Source: an uncultured Chloroflexota bacterium (GTDB lineage: Bacteria > Chloroflexota > Limnocylindria > Limnocylindrales > Limnocylindraceae). From it: DNA of 16,448 nt. The number at the start of each line of letters is the position of its first letter. Within the stretch, counting starts at the first letter, position 1. The stretch spans positions 1 to 16,448 of the forward strand of contig CAINNT010000180.1 in assembly GCA_903851225.1 (NCBI GenBank). Reading direction: 5' to 3'. Shown here in pieces: positions 1 to 7,642 of this stretch. The position numbers and the translations under genes were made by a program. The notes beneath the pieces were generated by a model. That model made no database searches. It was not told where the DNA came from and was given only the letters and a program-made list of their open reading frames with translations.

Positions 1-281
1 GAGAGCCACTCGCCGCTCTTGAGGCGGGTGAAACTGCGACGATCTATCGTGTTACCGAGGCCGCTGAGGCTGACGGCGCACTGCTCAGCTATCTCGAGGC
101 GCGTGGGCTGGTCCCTGGCGCCAAGATCACCGTACTTTCGCGCAGTTCCTCACTTGATTCACTGACGTTGGATGGCCCGATCGGCAAAGCGTCACTCGGC
201 CTCCGACCCGCCGCGCTCGTTCAGGTGATTCGTGGCGCCGTAGACGCCGCGCTCTTTCATCAGATTCCGGCGCGATCATGA
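1..281 (+). CDS. DtxR/MntR-family metal-dependent regulator, C-terminal part (5' truncated)
   Basis: Reading from base 3 gives 92 residues ending at TGA 279-281; the start lies before the window. The visible part matches the C-terminal FeoA/SH3-like domain of DtxR/MntR/IdeR regulators: a segment PLAALEAGETATIYRV, then LLSYLEARGLVPGAKITVL, then a beta-rich tail ending near ALVQVIRGAVDAALF. In the family this domain follows a winged helix and a metal-binding dimerisation domain and represses iron or manganese uptake genes; neither upstream domain can be checked here. The stop overlaps the gltX start (ATGA, 278-281), so the two are probably translationally coupled. A stand-alone FeoA-like protein is a less likely alternative, since nothing upstream is visible. 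Confidence 0.8.
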   Translation, partial: EPLAALEAGETATIYRVTEAAEADGALLSYLEARGLVPGAKITVLSRSSSLDSLTLDGPIGKASLGLRPAALVQVIRGAVDAALFHQIPARS

Positions 282-1780
282 GTGAAGCCGTGCGCGTGCG
301 GATTGCGCCGAGCCCAACTGGGCCGTTCCACATTGGCACGGCACGCACCGCGCTCTTCAACCTGCTCTTTGCTCGTCGGCATGGTGGCACCTACATCGTG
401 CGCGTCGAAGACACCGACACGTCACGCTCCACCAAGGAGTTCGAGGCCGACATCCTTGCGGGGCTAGGCTGGCTCGGACTCGCCGCCGATGAGGGCGTGG
501 TCGCAGAGGGGGAGCGCGGCGATCGAGGCCCCTACCGACAGTCGGAGCGCAGCGGGCGCTACACCGACGTCGCAAACGAGCTGCGGGCGAAAGGGTTGGC
601 CTACCCGTGCTTCTGCACGCCAGGCGACCTTGAGGCAGAGCGCAAAGCTCGTGAAGCGGCGAAGCTTCCACCGCGCTACTCCGGCCGCTGTGCCGCGATC
701 CCGGCTGAGACGTCGGCCGCCCGCATCGCTGCAGGCGAGCCAGCAGCGTTGCGCTTCCGAATCAAGCCAGGCGTGGTGGTGATCGACGATCTTGTGCGTG
801 GGCGGGTGGAGATCGACAGCGAGGCGTTGGGCGGAGACCTGGTGATCTTGCGCGCCGACGGCACGCCGCTCTATCACTTCACCGTGGTCGTGGACGATGC
901 CGACATGGGGATCACCCATGTGATTCGCGGCGAGGACCACCTCTCGAATACGCCGAAGCACATCCTTCTCTTTGAGGCGCTCGGCGTGCCCCTCCCGAAG
1001 TTTGCTCATCTCCCGCTTATCTTGAACCCAGATCGCACCAAGATGAGCAAACGCAAGAGTCAGACCGCCCTCGCCGACTATCGCGCCGAGGGATTCCTCG
1101 TCGAGGCACTGGTGAACTTCTTGGCGCTGCTCGGTTGGTCAACGGGGAGCGAAGACGAGGTCCTCTCCATGGACGAACTACAGGAGCGTTTCAACCTTGA
1201 GCATGTGCAGAAGGCCGGCGCGGTGTTTGACCGGACACGGCTGGAGTGGCTGAACGGCCAGTGGATTCGACGCCTCAGCAACGAGGAGCTGCTGACGCGG
1301 CTCCGCCCATTCTATGAGATGGCCGCGGCGAACGGCACACTACAGCGGCCCGCCACCGATGCCGAGATCGTTGCGCTAATTCCGTTGATTCGCGATCGAA
1401 TTCCGCTGCTCACGTCGGCGGTCACCCTGACCGATTTCCTCTTTGCCACAGCGCTGGAGCACGATCGCGCTGCTCTCGTGCCGAAACGTTGGGACGCCGC
1501 CACCACCCTGCAGGCGCTTGCGGCTGCGCGTCCACTGATTGCCGAAGCGATCGGTGAGGGAGATGCGGCACTCCTTGACGCGGAGGATCCACTCGAGGCG
1601 CAGCTTCGGTCGCTCGCTGAGGCGTCAGGGTGGAAGTCGGGCGACCTGTTCATGGCCCTTCGTGTTGCGGTGACCGGACGATCGGCGACGCCGCCCCTCT
1701 TCGACAGCATGCGACTCCTCGGTCGTGCGAGAGTGCTGAAGAATCTTGACGCCGCCGTGGCACTGGTGAGCGGCAGCTAG
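278..1780 (+). CDS. gltX: glutamyl-tRNA synthetase (GluRS)
   Basis: A 500-residue class I aminoacyl-tRNA synthetase that charges tRNA(Glu) with glutamate in the cytoplasm. The Rossmann domain opens with APSPTGPFHIGTA (HIGH-type motif at residues 18-21). The KMSKR loop is intact at 255-259 (DRTKMSKRKSQ). C111, C113 and C138 resemble the partial zinc site seen in many bacterial GluRS. The alpha-helical anticodon-binding region fills residues about 320-500. Length is normal for the family. The ATG overlaps the upstream regulator stop by 4 nt, which fixes the start. The next gene, a response regulator, begins 7 nt after the stop, so co-transcription is likely. Whether it also misacylates tRNA(Gln), with transamidation by GatCAB, cannot be told from this sequence. 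Confidence 0.97.
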   Translation: MSEAVRVRIAPSPTGPFHIGTARTALFNLLFARRHGGTYIVRVEDTDTSRSTKEFEADILAGLGWLGLAADEGVVAEGERGDRGPYRQSERSGRYTDVANELRAKGLAYPCFCTPGDLEAERKAREAAKLPPRYSGRCAAIPAETSAARIAAGEPAALRFRIKPGVVVIDDLVRGRVEIDSEALGGDLVILRADGTPLYHFTVVVDDADMGITHVIRGEDHLSNTPKHILLFEALGVPLPKFAHLPLILNPDRTKMSKRKSQTALADYRAEGFLVEALVNFLALLGWSTGSEDEVLSMDELQERFNLEHVQKAGAVFDRTRLEWLNGQWIRRLSNEELLTRLRPFYEMAAANGTLQRPATDAEIVALIPLIRDRIPLLTSAVTLTDFLFATALEHDRAALVPKRWDAATTLQALAAARPLIAEAIGEGDAALLDAEDPLEAQLRSLAEASGWKSGDLFMALRVAVTGRSATPPLFDSMRLLGRARVLKNLDAAVALVSGS

Positions 1781-1787
1781 CGTTTAC

Positions 1788-2525
1788 ATGTCGCTAACAC
1801 CGCTCCCTCAGAGTGTCGCGGTGCCCGAGCAGCCGATCAAGATCCTGTTGGTTGAAGATGAGCGAGCCCTTCGTGAGGCGCTCGCCGATGCGTTGACGAG
1901 CGAAGGATTCCTCGTCACCGAAGCTGAAACAGGGGCGGCAGGGCTGAACGTGTTTCGTACCGCCACACCAGACCTGATCTTGCTCGATCTCATGCTCCCC
2001 GAGATGGGCGGCATCGAGGTCTGTCGCTCGATTCGCAGTAGTTCGCGGGTACCGATCATCATGGTGACGGCCAAAGCCTCCGAGGCCGATCGCATCAGTG
2101 GGCTTGACCTTGGCGCCGATGACTATGTGACGAAGCCTTTCTCGTCCCGCGAGCTCATCGCCCGAATTCGGGCGGTGCTTCGCCGAGCCGAGGCAGCGTC
2201 GAGTCCGATTGTGGCCGGCTCTCGCCTCCGCATCGCCGAAGCCGAGGTAGACCTCGAGGGTCAGCGAGTGCTGCGCGATGGTGCGGTGGTGCACTTGAAG
2301 CCGAAGGCCTTCCAGCTCCTCGCATTCCTGATCGAGAATGCTGGCCGTGTCTACACCCGCGAGCAGCTCCTCGACAAGGTTTGGGGCTACGACTACGCCG
2401 GCGAAACGCGCACGGTCGACGTCCATATGCACGCCCTGCGCCAGGCCATTGAGGCGATTCCCGCTGAGCCCGTGGCCCTCCAGACCGTTCGCGGGATCGG
2501 CTACGTCCTTCGTCGCCCAGCCTGA
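1788..2525 (+). CDS. OmpR/PhoB-family response regulator
   Basis: A 245-residue DNA-binding response regulator. The receiver domain (about 17-134) has the acidic pair E23-D24, phosphoacceptor D67 (LILLDLMLP), T94 and K116 (TKPF). The winged-helix effector domain (about 147-243) carries the usual TVDVHMHALRQ recognition helix and ends in RGIGYVLR. The first 16 residues are an unconserved lead-in; a GTG at codon 12 is a possible later start. It begins 7 nt after gltX with no promoter of its own that I can see. The likely partner kinase lies one gene downstream (4360-5574), separated from it by proS. The nearby phoU, ppk, ppx and GDPD genes suggest a PhoB/PhoP-like role in phosphate response. 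That is inference: no pst genes or Pho boxes were identified. Confidence 0.93.
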   Translation: MSLTPLPQSVAVPEQPIKILLVEDERALREALADALTSEGFLVTEAETGAAGLNVFRTATPDLILLDLMLPEMGGIEVCRSIRSSSRVPIIMVTAKASEADRISGLDLGADDYVTKPFSSRELIARIRAVLRRAEAASSPIVAGSRLRIAEAEVDLEGQRVLRDGAVVHLKPKAFQLLAFLIENAGRVYTREQLLDKVWGYDYAGETRTVDVHMHALRQAIEAIPAEPVALQTVRGIGYVLRRPA

Positions 2526-2562
2526 TCTGCACGCCCTCCTGAACGGGAGCGCCGCGCGCGGG

Positions 2563-2568
2563 TAGGAT
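2563..2568 (+). promoter_or_regulatory. -10 element TAGGAT of proS (leaderless type)
   Basis: TAGGAT sits exactly 7 nt before the proS ATG at 2576. This geometry places the transcription start at or one base before the start codon, so the mRNA would have no leader. No Shine-Dalgarno is present between the two. The same hexamer and spacing occur before ppx. No convincing -35 box is seen about 17 nt upstream. Confidence 0.65.
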
Positions 2569-2575
2569 TGACCTC

Positions 2576-4360
2576 ATGCGGATGAGCGAACTCTTCTTTG
2601 CGACGCTCCGAGAGGATCCCGCCGACGCGGAGATGCCCTCCCATCGACTCCTGCTCCGAGCTGGCTACATTCGACCGCTCGGCGCCGGGATCTACTCGCT
2701 TCTCCCGCTCGGCATGCGCGTGAACATGCGCGTCACCCAGGTGATCCGCGAAGAGATGAACGCCATCGGGGCGCAGGAGATGCTGATGCCGGTTGTGCAC
2801 CCGGCCGACCTCTGGCGCGAGACTGGACGCTACGACCAGATTGGCCCAGAGATGGGTCGTTTCAACGACCGGGGTGGCCGCGACATGGTCTTGGCGATGA
2901 CACACGAAGAGGTGGTGACGGACCTTCTTCGCAAGCTGGTCAACTCGTGGCGTCAGCTCCCCCAGCAGATGTATCACTTCCAAACGAAGTGGCGCGATGA
3001 GCCACGAGCACGTGGTGGACTGATTCGAGTCCGCGAGTTCACCATGAAAGATGCCTATAGCGCCGACCGCGATGAGGCAGGTCTCGACCGCTCCTACCAA
3101 CTCTATTACCACGCCTACACGCGTATCTTCGCGCGGCTCGGGCTCAAGGCAATCGCGGTCGCCAGCGACGTTGGCATGATGGGCGGCTCGCTCGCTCACG
3201 AATTCATGGCATTCAACCCGTTCGGTGAAGATAGCCTCGTGCTCTGCGATGGCTGTGGCGCCGCAGCAAATCGCCAGGTTGCGGTGGTGAAACGAGAGGC
3301 TGGAGCGAGCGCCCCCCAAGAGCCACTCAAGGAGATTGCCACGCCAGGCGCCTCGACAATTGACGAGCTCGCGGCACAGCTCAAGGTTCCTGCATCTACC
3401 TGCGCCAAGGCGGTCTTCTTCGCAGATCGCGACGGGCGACTGATCGTTGCCATCGTGCGCGGTGACGACGAGGTGGAAGAGACGAAGCTGACGAATGCCA
3501 TCGGTGCTCGCGACCTGCGGCCTGCCCGCGAAGAGGAGATCCGCGCCGCCGGCATGGAGCCAGGGTACGCATCGCCCGTAGGGATCACGGGAGCAACTGT
3601 CGTTGTTGACGAGCTAGTGGCCTCGACTGCCAACATGGTTGCTGGCGCCAACAAGGCGGGGTATCACCTCACAGGAGTGAATGTGGGCCGCGACTACACA
3701 CCGAGCACGGTGGCCGACATCGCGTCTGCAAAGGTCGGCGATGCCTGCCTCGCCTGCGGCGGCACGCTGCGGATCGAGAACGGTATCGAGGTGGGAAACA
3801 TCTTCAAGCTTGGCACACGGTATACCGGAGCCTTGGGCGCGACGTACGCCGACGAGGCGGGCGTTTCGCATCCAATTGTCATGGGCTCGTATGGGATTGG
3901 CGTTGGCCGTGCGGTCGCCTGTATTGCTGAGGCACACCACGATGAGAAGGGGCTCTCGTGGCCGATCTCAATCAGTCCGTTTGACGCACAGGTTGCGATC
4001 GTAGGCGCAAACAAAGATCCGAAGGTGACCGAGATCGCGTTCGCCCTCGAAGCAGAAGCTGAGGCCGCTGGGATTGAGCTACTCATCGACGATCGCGCCG
4101 AGAGTCCTGGTGTGAAGTTTGCCGATGCCGAGCTGATCGGCGCTCCGTGGATGATCACCATCTCGCCACGCTCGCTGGAGGCGGGCGGCGCAGAGGTAAC
4201 GCGACGATCGACGGGGGAGCGCAACGTGCTCCCAGTTGCGGCAGTGCTTGACGCGATTCGTGAAGCCCAAGCGAGCGACCGCGCCGCCATCGAGGTGGAA
4301 CTCCTTTCGCGTGGGTACCCACCTCGCCACGCAGCGCGCGATCCTCACCCAACCGCCTGA
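2576..4360 (+). CDS. proS: prolyl-tRNA synthetase, bacterial type with editing insertion domain
   Basis: A 594-residue class II synthetase that charges tRNA(Pro). Motif 1 region lies at about 35-46 (PLGAGIYSLLPLG). Motif 2 lies at about 135-160 (FQTKWRDEPRARGGLIRVRE, then FTMKDAYS). Motif 3 lies at 437-447 (GSYGIGVGRAV). Between motifs 2 and 3 is the YbaK-like INS domain (about 235-385), which in the family deacylates Ala-tRNA(Pro); its conserved Lys is K278. Cys pairs CDGC (224-227) and CLAC (391-394) flank the insertion. The anticodon-binding domain starts near SPFDAQVAIV (467). The last 25 or so residues (Arg/Pro/His-rich) look like an unconserved tail. ATG 2576 is preferred over ATG 2582 because TAGGAT lies 7 nt before it. 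The stop TGA shares its A with the next gene's ATG (TGATG). Confidence 0.97.
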   Translation: MRMSELFFATLREDPADAEMPSHRLLLRAGYIRPLGAGIYSLLPLGMRVNMRVTQVIREEMNAIGAQEMLMPVVHPADLWRETGRYDQIGPEMGRFNDRGGRDMVLAMTHEEVVTDLLRKLVNSWRQLPQQMYHFQTKWRDEPRARGGLIRVREFTMKDAYSADRDEAGLDRSYQLYYHAYTRIFARLGLKAIAVASDVGMMGGSLAHEFMAFNPFGEDSLVLCDGCGAAANRQVAVVKREAGASAPQEPLKEIATPGASTIDELAAQLKVPASTCAKAVFFADRDGRLIVAIVRGDDEVEETKLTNAIGARDLRPAREEEIRAAGMEPGYASPVGITGATVVVDELVASTANMVAGANKAGYHLTGVNVGRDYTPSTVADIASAKVGDACLACGGTLRIENGIEVGNIFKLGTRYTGALGATYADEAGVSHPIVMGSYGIGVGRAVACIAEAHHDEKGLSWPISISPFDAQVAIVGANKDPKVTEIAFALEAEAEAAGIELLIDDRAESPGVKFADAELIGAPWMITISPRSLEAGGAEVTRRSTGERNVLPVAAVLDAIREAQASDRAAIEVELLSRGYPPRHAARDPHPTA

Positions 4361-5574
4361 TGCCCGATATCGTCATTGGGCTCGCGACGGTACTGATCTC
4401 TGCAGGGGCTACCTACCTCCTCGTTCGCCGTTTCACGGCACAGGATGTGGCGACAGAGGCCGATCGCGCCGCACGTGAAAGCAGCCGAGCTGACATTGCT
4501 TGGGATCGCGCAGATCGGCGTGCAGAGCGCCTGAATGCCCTTCTCGAGGCAACCGATGACGCCATCCTGCGTGTTGGCTCAGATCTGGTCATCCGTGCGG
4601 CAAGCCCGGTCACTGGCGAGATCCTCGCCCGCGGTGACGTGCAATTCCGCGGCATGCCGTTGATCGAGGCGACCGTTGACTTCCGCCTCGAGGAGCTCGC
4701 ACGAAAGGCGATAGACGGCGAAGTCCACCGGGGCGAGATCGACATTCGTGATGGACGAGTTGGGCACTCGGACGAGGCGCGCCATGTTTCAGTCGTCGCA
4801 GCGCCGGATGGCGACGGCGGCGCGTGGCTCGTGCTGCGCGATCTCACCGAGGTTCGTCGGCTCCGCCAGATCCGCACCGAATTCGTGGACAACCTTTCAC
4901 ACGAACTTCGCACCCCTCTCTCCACGATTCGCCTCCTCGCCGAGTCCATTGGGAGCGCTGCCGCGAAGGGTGACATCTCTGGTTTGGCGAGCCGTAGCGC
5001 CAAGATCGAGGTGGAGGTGCTCCACCTCGTACAGATGGCCGACGAGATGTTGGACCTTGCCACGTTGGAGGCCGGTGAGATCCCACTTCGCAAGACCGAG
5101 TTTGACTTGATCGCCTTGGGCCAAGAGGTCGCCCAGAGATTCACCCCCGTCGCAGCACAGCATGGTGGAGGTATCGATGTCGTCGGCAGCAGCCCGCATC
5201 TGATCACGGGTGACCGCGATCGAATTCGCCAGGCGATCGCGAACCTCGTGCATAACGCCGTGAAGTACAGCCGCGAGGGGGGTCGCGTAGAGGTGCAGAT
5301 TGACCGGCTGAGCGACGGTGGATCACAGATTGCCGTCATTGATCACGGAATTGGCATAGATCGCACCCACCTCTCGCGGATCTTTGAACGCTTCTACACG
5401 GTCGAGCGAGTTGATGGCGGCGCTGGCGCCGTCGGTGGTGGCGGAACCGGGCTCGGCTTGGCGATAGCCCGACATGCCGTGCTTCGACATGGAGGGGACA
5501 TCACCGTTACGTCTACCCCTGGCGTCGGCACCACGTTCACGATGACACTACCAACCGCTGGGGTGGGCTTCTGA
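4360..5574 (+). CDS. membrane sensor histidine kinase, PhoR-like
   Basis: A 404-residue sensor kinase. One N-terminal membrane segment (about 3-22, IVIGLATVLISAGATYLLV) is followed by an Arg/Ala-rich linker (25-60) and a PAS-like domain (about 56-164). The HisKA helix has the phosphorylated histidine H181 in NLSHELRTPLS. The ATPase domain has an N box (NLVHNAVKYS, 295-304), G1 (DHGIGI, 328-333), an F box (IFERFY) and G2 (GGGGTGLGL, to 367). With a single short membrane anchor and no extracytoplasmic loop it resembles PhoR/SenX3-type kinases, which sense phosphate status through PhoU and the Pst system. Its likely partner is the regulator at 1788-2525. It overlaps proS by one base (TGATG) and its stop overlaps the proposed CTG start of the GDPD gene. 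Confidence 0.93.
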   Translation: MPDIVIGLATVLISAGATYLLVRRFTAQDVATEADRAARESSRADIAWDRADRRAERLNALLEATDDAILRVGSDLVIRAASPVTGEILARGDVQFRGMPLIEATVDFRLEELARKAIDGEVHRGEIDIRDGRVGHSDEARHVSVVAAPDGDGGAWLVLRDLTEVRRLRQIRTEFVDNLSHELRTPLSTIRLLAESIGSAAAKGDISGLASRSAKIEVEVLHLVQMADEMLDLATLEAGEIPLRKTEFDLIALGQEVAQRFTPVAAQHGGGIDVVGSSPHLITGDRDRIRQAIANLVHNAVKYSREGGRVEVQIDRLSDGGSQIAVIDHGIGIDRTHLSRIFERFYTVERVDGGAGAVGGGGTGLGLAIARHAVLRHGGDITVTSTPGVGTTFTMTLPTAGVGF

Positions 5575-6284
5575 ATCTTCGACCCAGCGCGATCGGTCGC
5601 GCACGTGAAGAACTGCCGCGCCCTCTTCTGCTCGCACATCGTGGCGTCCATGACGCCACACTTCGCGAGAACAGCCTTGCCGCCCTTGTCGCTGGCGCGA
5701 AGCAATGTGACGGCGTTGAATTCGATGTGCGCTTCAGCGCGGAGGGTGCGGCCGTGATTGTGCACGACGAGACGTTAGATCGCCTCTATGAGGTCCCGCG
5801 CCGGGTTGCTGAACTCTCGGTTCAGGAGCTAGCGGCGATTGGCGTGCCTACCCTCAGAGAGGCCCTTGCCGCCATGCCCGCCAATACGCTGATTGACCTC
5901 GAGTTGAAGGAGGGGCCATCGGATGCACTCTTCGCCGACATCGCCGAGGCACGTGGCGAAAGTGCGGAGGGGATCGTGATCTCGAGCTTTCACCCCGCAA
6001 TTCTGCGGCGGGTTGAAGAGCGTGCTCCGGCCTGGTCACGATGGCTCAATGCCGAGACCGTTGCGGAAGCGCAGCACGTCACGGGGCTCGGTTGCGTCGG
6101 CCTCTCGGTCGCAATGGATCTGTTGAACGATGCGAGCATCGGTCGCTGGCGCGACGAGGGCCTCGAGGTTGCCGCCTGGACCCTTCGGGACGTGCAGGGT
6201 GCCGCATGGGCGAGCGATCCTCGCCTCACTGCTCTCTGCGTAGAGGGGGAAGGAATGGTCGCCGCTCGAGCGGCGACGCGCTAG
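5571..6284 (+). CDS. glycerophosphodiester phosphodiesterase (GDPD), probable CTG start
   Basis: This enzyme hydrolyses glycerophosphodiesters to glycerol-3-phosphate and an alcohol, releasing phosphate and carbon from lipid head groups. Read from 5571 it has 237 residues, normal for the family. The catalytic set is complete: H23-R24 (LLAHRGVHD), E33-N34, E50 and D52 (GVEFDVR), H65-D66 (VHDETL), then DLELKEG and a C-terminal VAAWTLRD strand. The first in-frame GTG (5727) would remove the HR and EN motifs, so it cannot be the true start of an active enzyme. No ATG or GTG lies upstream in frame. CTG at 5571 overlaps the kinase stop as CTGA, matching the ATGA and TTGA overlaps used elsewhere here. 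The usual GxDGxxTDxP end is degenerate (LTALCVEGEGM). The gene fits the phosphate-salvage context. The start codon is inferred. Confidence 0.85.
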   Translation: MNLRPSAIGRAREELPRPLLLAHRGVHDATLRENSLAALVAGAKQCDGVEFDVRFSAEGAAVIVHDETLDRLYEVPRRVAELSVQELAAIGVPTLREALAAMPANTLIDLELKEGPSDALFADIAEARGESAEGIVISSFHPAILRRVEERAPAWSRWLNAETVAEAQHVTGLGCVGLSVAMDLLNDASIGRWRDEGLEVAAWTLRDVQGAAWASDPRLTALCVEGEGMVAARAATR

Positions 6285-6287
6285 CGC
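6258..6287. terminator. two abutting perfect palindromes at a convergent gene junction (possible bidirectional terminator)
   Basis: Bases 6258-6277 are a perfect 20-nt inverted repeat; as RNA they give an 8-bp GC-rich stem with a UCGA loop. Bases 6278-6287 (GCGCTAGCGC) are a second perfect palindrome immediately after. Together they cover the overlapping stop codons of the GDPD and sixA genes. There is no long T run on either side, so factor-independent termination is unproven. Confidence 0.4.
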
Positions 6288-6805
6288 TCGCTCTTCGGGG
6301 CGCGCAAGTGCGAAGGTGGGACGAGCGCAACAAGTCGGCCGCTCCCGGGCGTGTACGGTGCGGCAATGTCGATGCGAATCAGGGACCCTTTCTCGACGGG
6401 AACCGACGAGATGCCTGTGAGTTCGGCGATCAGGTTGCCGAGATGTGGTTGGTGCCCGACAAGGAGTAGGGCGTCAGTACCACGTCGAGCGAGGAGCTTG
6501 GCAACATGAGCCGCAGTCGGGCCATCGGCAAGATGCTCGTCGATCGTGGCGGTCGTCTCCAGCGCTGCGGCAATCACGGCGCAGGTCTCGGTGCAGCGAC
6601 GGGCGGGTGAGGTGCGCAGCGAGCCAACGTTCGTGCCAGCGGCAACCAGCGCCGCTGCCAGGCGGGCAGCCTGCTTCACCCCCTTTGAACTTAGTGGGCG
6701 CTCTGCATCGGGTCCGATCCATTCCGCGGGATTGCCGGCGTCGGCGTGACGAACGATGTAGAGCCGCTTCGTTCCGTTTTCGGTGGAAGTGCGTTCAGGA
6801 CTCAA
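6281..6805 (-). CDS. sixA: SixA-type phosphohistidine phosphatase (histidine phosphatase superfamily)
   Basis: A 174-residue small histidine phosphatase. The RHG motif is YIVRHADAG with the nucleophile H20. A second arginine region, SPARRC (66-71), corresponds to the family's SPxxRxxxT. The second catalytic histidine is H118 in LLLVGHQPHLG. SixA enzymes remove phosphate from phosphohistidine on HPt or phosphotransfer proteins. Here it follows phoU with a TTGA overlap (TTG start, phoU stop); no ATG or GTG is available before the RHG motif. The position beside phoU and near ppk and two histidine kinases makes phosphohistidine substrates plausible, but the target is unknown. Its stop codon TAG overlaps that of the GDPD gene on the other strand (shared CTAG). 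Confidence 0.88.
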   Translation of the reverse strand: MSPERTSTENGTKRLYIVRHADAGNPAEWIGPDAERPLSSKGVKQAARLAAALVAAGTNVGSLRTSPARRCTETCAVIAAALETTATIDEHLADGPTAAHVAKLLARRGTDALLLVGHQPHLGNLIAELTGISSVPVEKGSLIRIDIAAPYTPGSGRLVALVPPSHLRAPKSER

Positions 6806-7551
6806 GGATTGAGATCCTCAACCTCTCCAGAGGCCAGGTAGACGATATCTTCGGCGATGTTGGTCGTGCGATCGCCGATGCGCTCGAGGTAGTGCGCAGC
6901 AAACAGGAGGCGTGTACCGCGGGCAACATTGGATTTGTCGGCCTCCATCAGGCGCGTGCACTCGTCGAATGATTGTCGGTAGAGCGCGTCGATCTGGTCG
7001 TCGCTGACCGCGACAGCCCTCGCGCGTGCGGGGTCAGCGTCAACGAGCGCCATCAAGACACCGTGCAACTGCGTCGCCGCGAGCTCACCGATCTCAGGGA
7101 GGTGGAGGTAGCGCTGGAGTGCCGGCTCAGGGGCGAGCTGTACGGCGATCTTGGCAACAGAGGCGGCGTGGTCGGCGATGCGCTCAAGTTCGTAGACGAC
7201 GTGATTCATCATCAGGAGATTCCGCAGGTCGCGCGCCACGGGGCTTTGAGTTGCGATCGTGGTGGTGATCGCGGTGATCACCTCGTGCTGCATGTCATTG
7301 ATCTTCCGATCGCCGATGATCACGGCGTGGGCCCGATCGGCGTCGTGGGTGACGAGGGCGTTGAGCGCGTCGCGGATCGCCGCCTCTGCCATGCTCCCCA
7401 TGCGAACAACTGTCTCCTTGATGGCACGAAGCTCTCGGTCGAGCGGCTCTCGGGCACCCTGGGGTGCCGCTGATGCGCCGTCGGTTGCACTGCGTGCGAG
7501 GATCTCCTGGATCTCGCTCTCGACTCGACCCTGATCGTCTCCAGTAGCCAT
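6802..7551 (-). CDS. phoU: phosphate-specific transport system accessory protein PhoU
   Basis: A 249-residue PhoU: two repeats of a three-helix bundle, each with the metal-binding ExxxD signature. These are YELERIADH (ERIAD at 123-127) and HYLERIGDRTTNIAED (ERIGD at 223-227). In the family PhoU dampens PhoR signalling and limits Pst uptake when phosphate is plentiful. About 36 N-terminal residues before the first helix are unconserved and probably disordered. I chose ATG at 7551 over the GTG at 7584: the ATG has a strong GGAGGGG just before it, and the GTG directly abuts the -10 hexamer, so it would lie upstream of the transcript start. It is divergent from ppx and coupled to sixA by a 4-nt overlap. 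No pst transporter genes are present in the window. Confidence 0.94.
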   Translation of the reverse strand: MATGDDQGRVESEIQEILARSATDGASAAPQGAREPLDRELRAIKETVVRMGSMAEAAIRDALNALVTHDADRAHAVIIGDRKINDMQHEVITAITTTIATQSPVARDLRNLLMMNHVVYELERIADHAASVAKIAVQLAPEPALQRYLHLPEIGELAATQLHGVLMALVDADPARARAVAVSDDQIDALYRQSFDECTRLMEADKSNVARGTRLLFAAHYLERIGDRTTNIAEDIVYLASGEVEDLNP

Positions 7552-7553
7552 TT

Positions 7554-7560
7554 CCCCTCC
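7554..7560 (-). promoter_or_regulatory. strong Shine-Dalgarno GGAGGGG of phoU
   Basis: GGAGGGG followed by AA and then ATG (7551) on the minus strand. It decides the phoU start and shows that the organism also uses leadered, SD-dependent initiation beside leaderless genes. Confidence 0.7.
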
Positions 7561-7584
7561 GAACTCAGTGATTGATTGGCTCAC

Positions 7585-7590
7585 ATCCTA
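7585..7590 (-). promoter_or_regulatory. -10 element TAGGAT of phoU
   Basis: TAGGAT on the minus strand is 33 nt before the phoU ATG. A start about 7 nt downstream would give a leader of roughly 25-27 nt carrying the GGAGGGG site. The same hexamer serves ppx on the opposite strand 40 nt away, so the two promoters are back to back. Confidence 0.55.
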
Positions 7591-7629
7591 CCGCCCCAGC
7601 CCCGCCAAGAGGGAATCTGCATTCACCGC

Positions 7630-7635
7630 TAGGAT
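7630..7635 (+). promoter_or_regulatory. -10 element TAGGAT of ppx (leaderless type)
   Basis: TAGGAT is exactly 7 nt (TCGGCGG) before ATG 7643, the same geometry as at proS. It supports the 7643 start over the longer frame opening at 7568, which would begin upstream of this promoter. Confidence 0.65.
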
Positions 7636-7642
7636 TCGGCGG

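Noticed and set aside
2501..3319. 272-codon open frame on the minus strand
   Set aside because: Lies antisense to proS, which has all class II motifs; the product shows no recognisable family and no start signals. Open antisense frames are common in GC-rich DNA.
4413..5339. 308-codon open frame on the minus strand
   Set aside because: Fully antisense to the histidine kinase, with a Ser/Arg-rich low-information product typical of a shadow frame.
7552..7584. GTG start of phoU at 7584
   Set aside because: The GTG directly abuts the -10 hexamer, so it would not be transcribed; ATG 7551 has a strong Shine-Dalgarno.
7568..7642. Longer N terminus for the exopolyphosphatase
   Set aside because: It would start upstream of the TAGGAT element that lies 7 nt before ATG 7643, and the extra residues have no family similarity.
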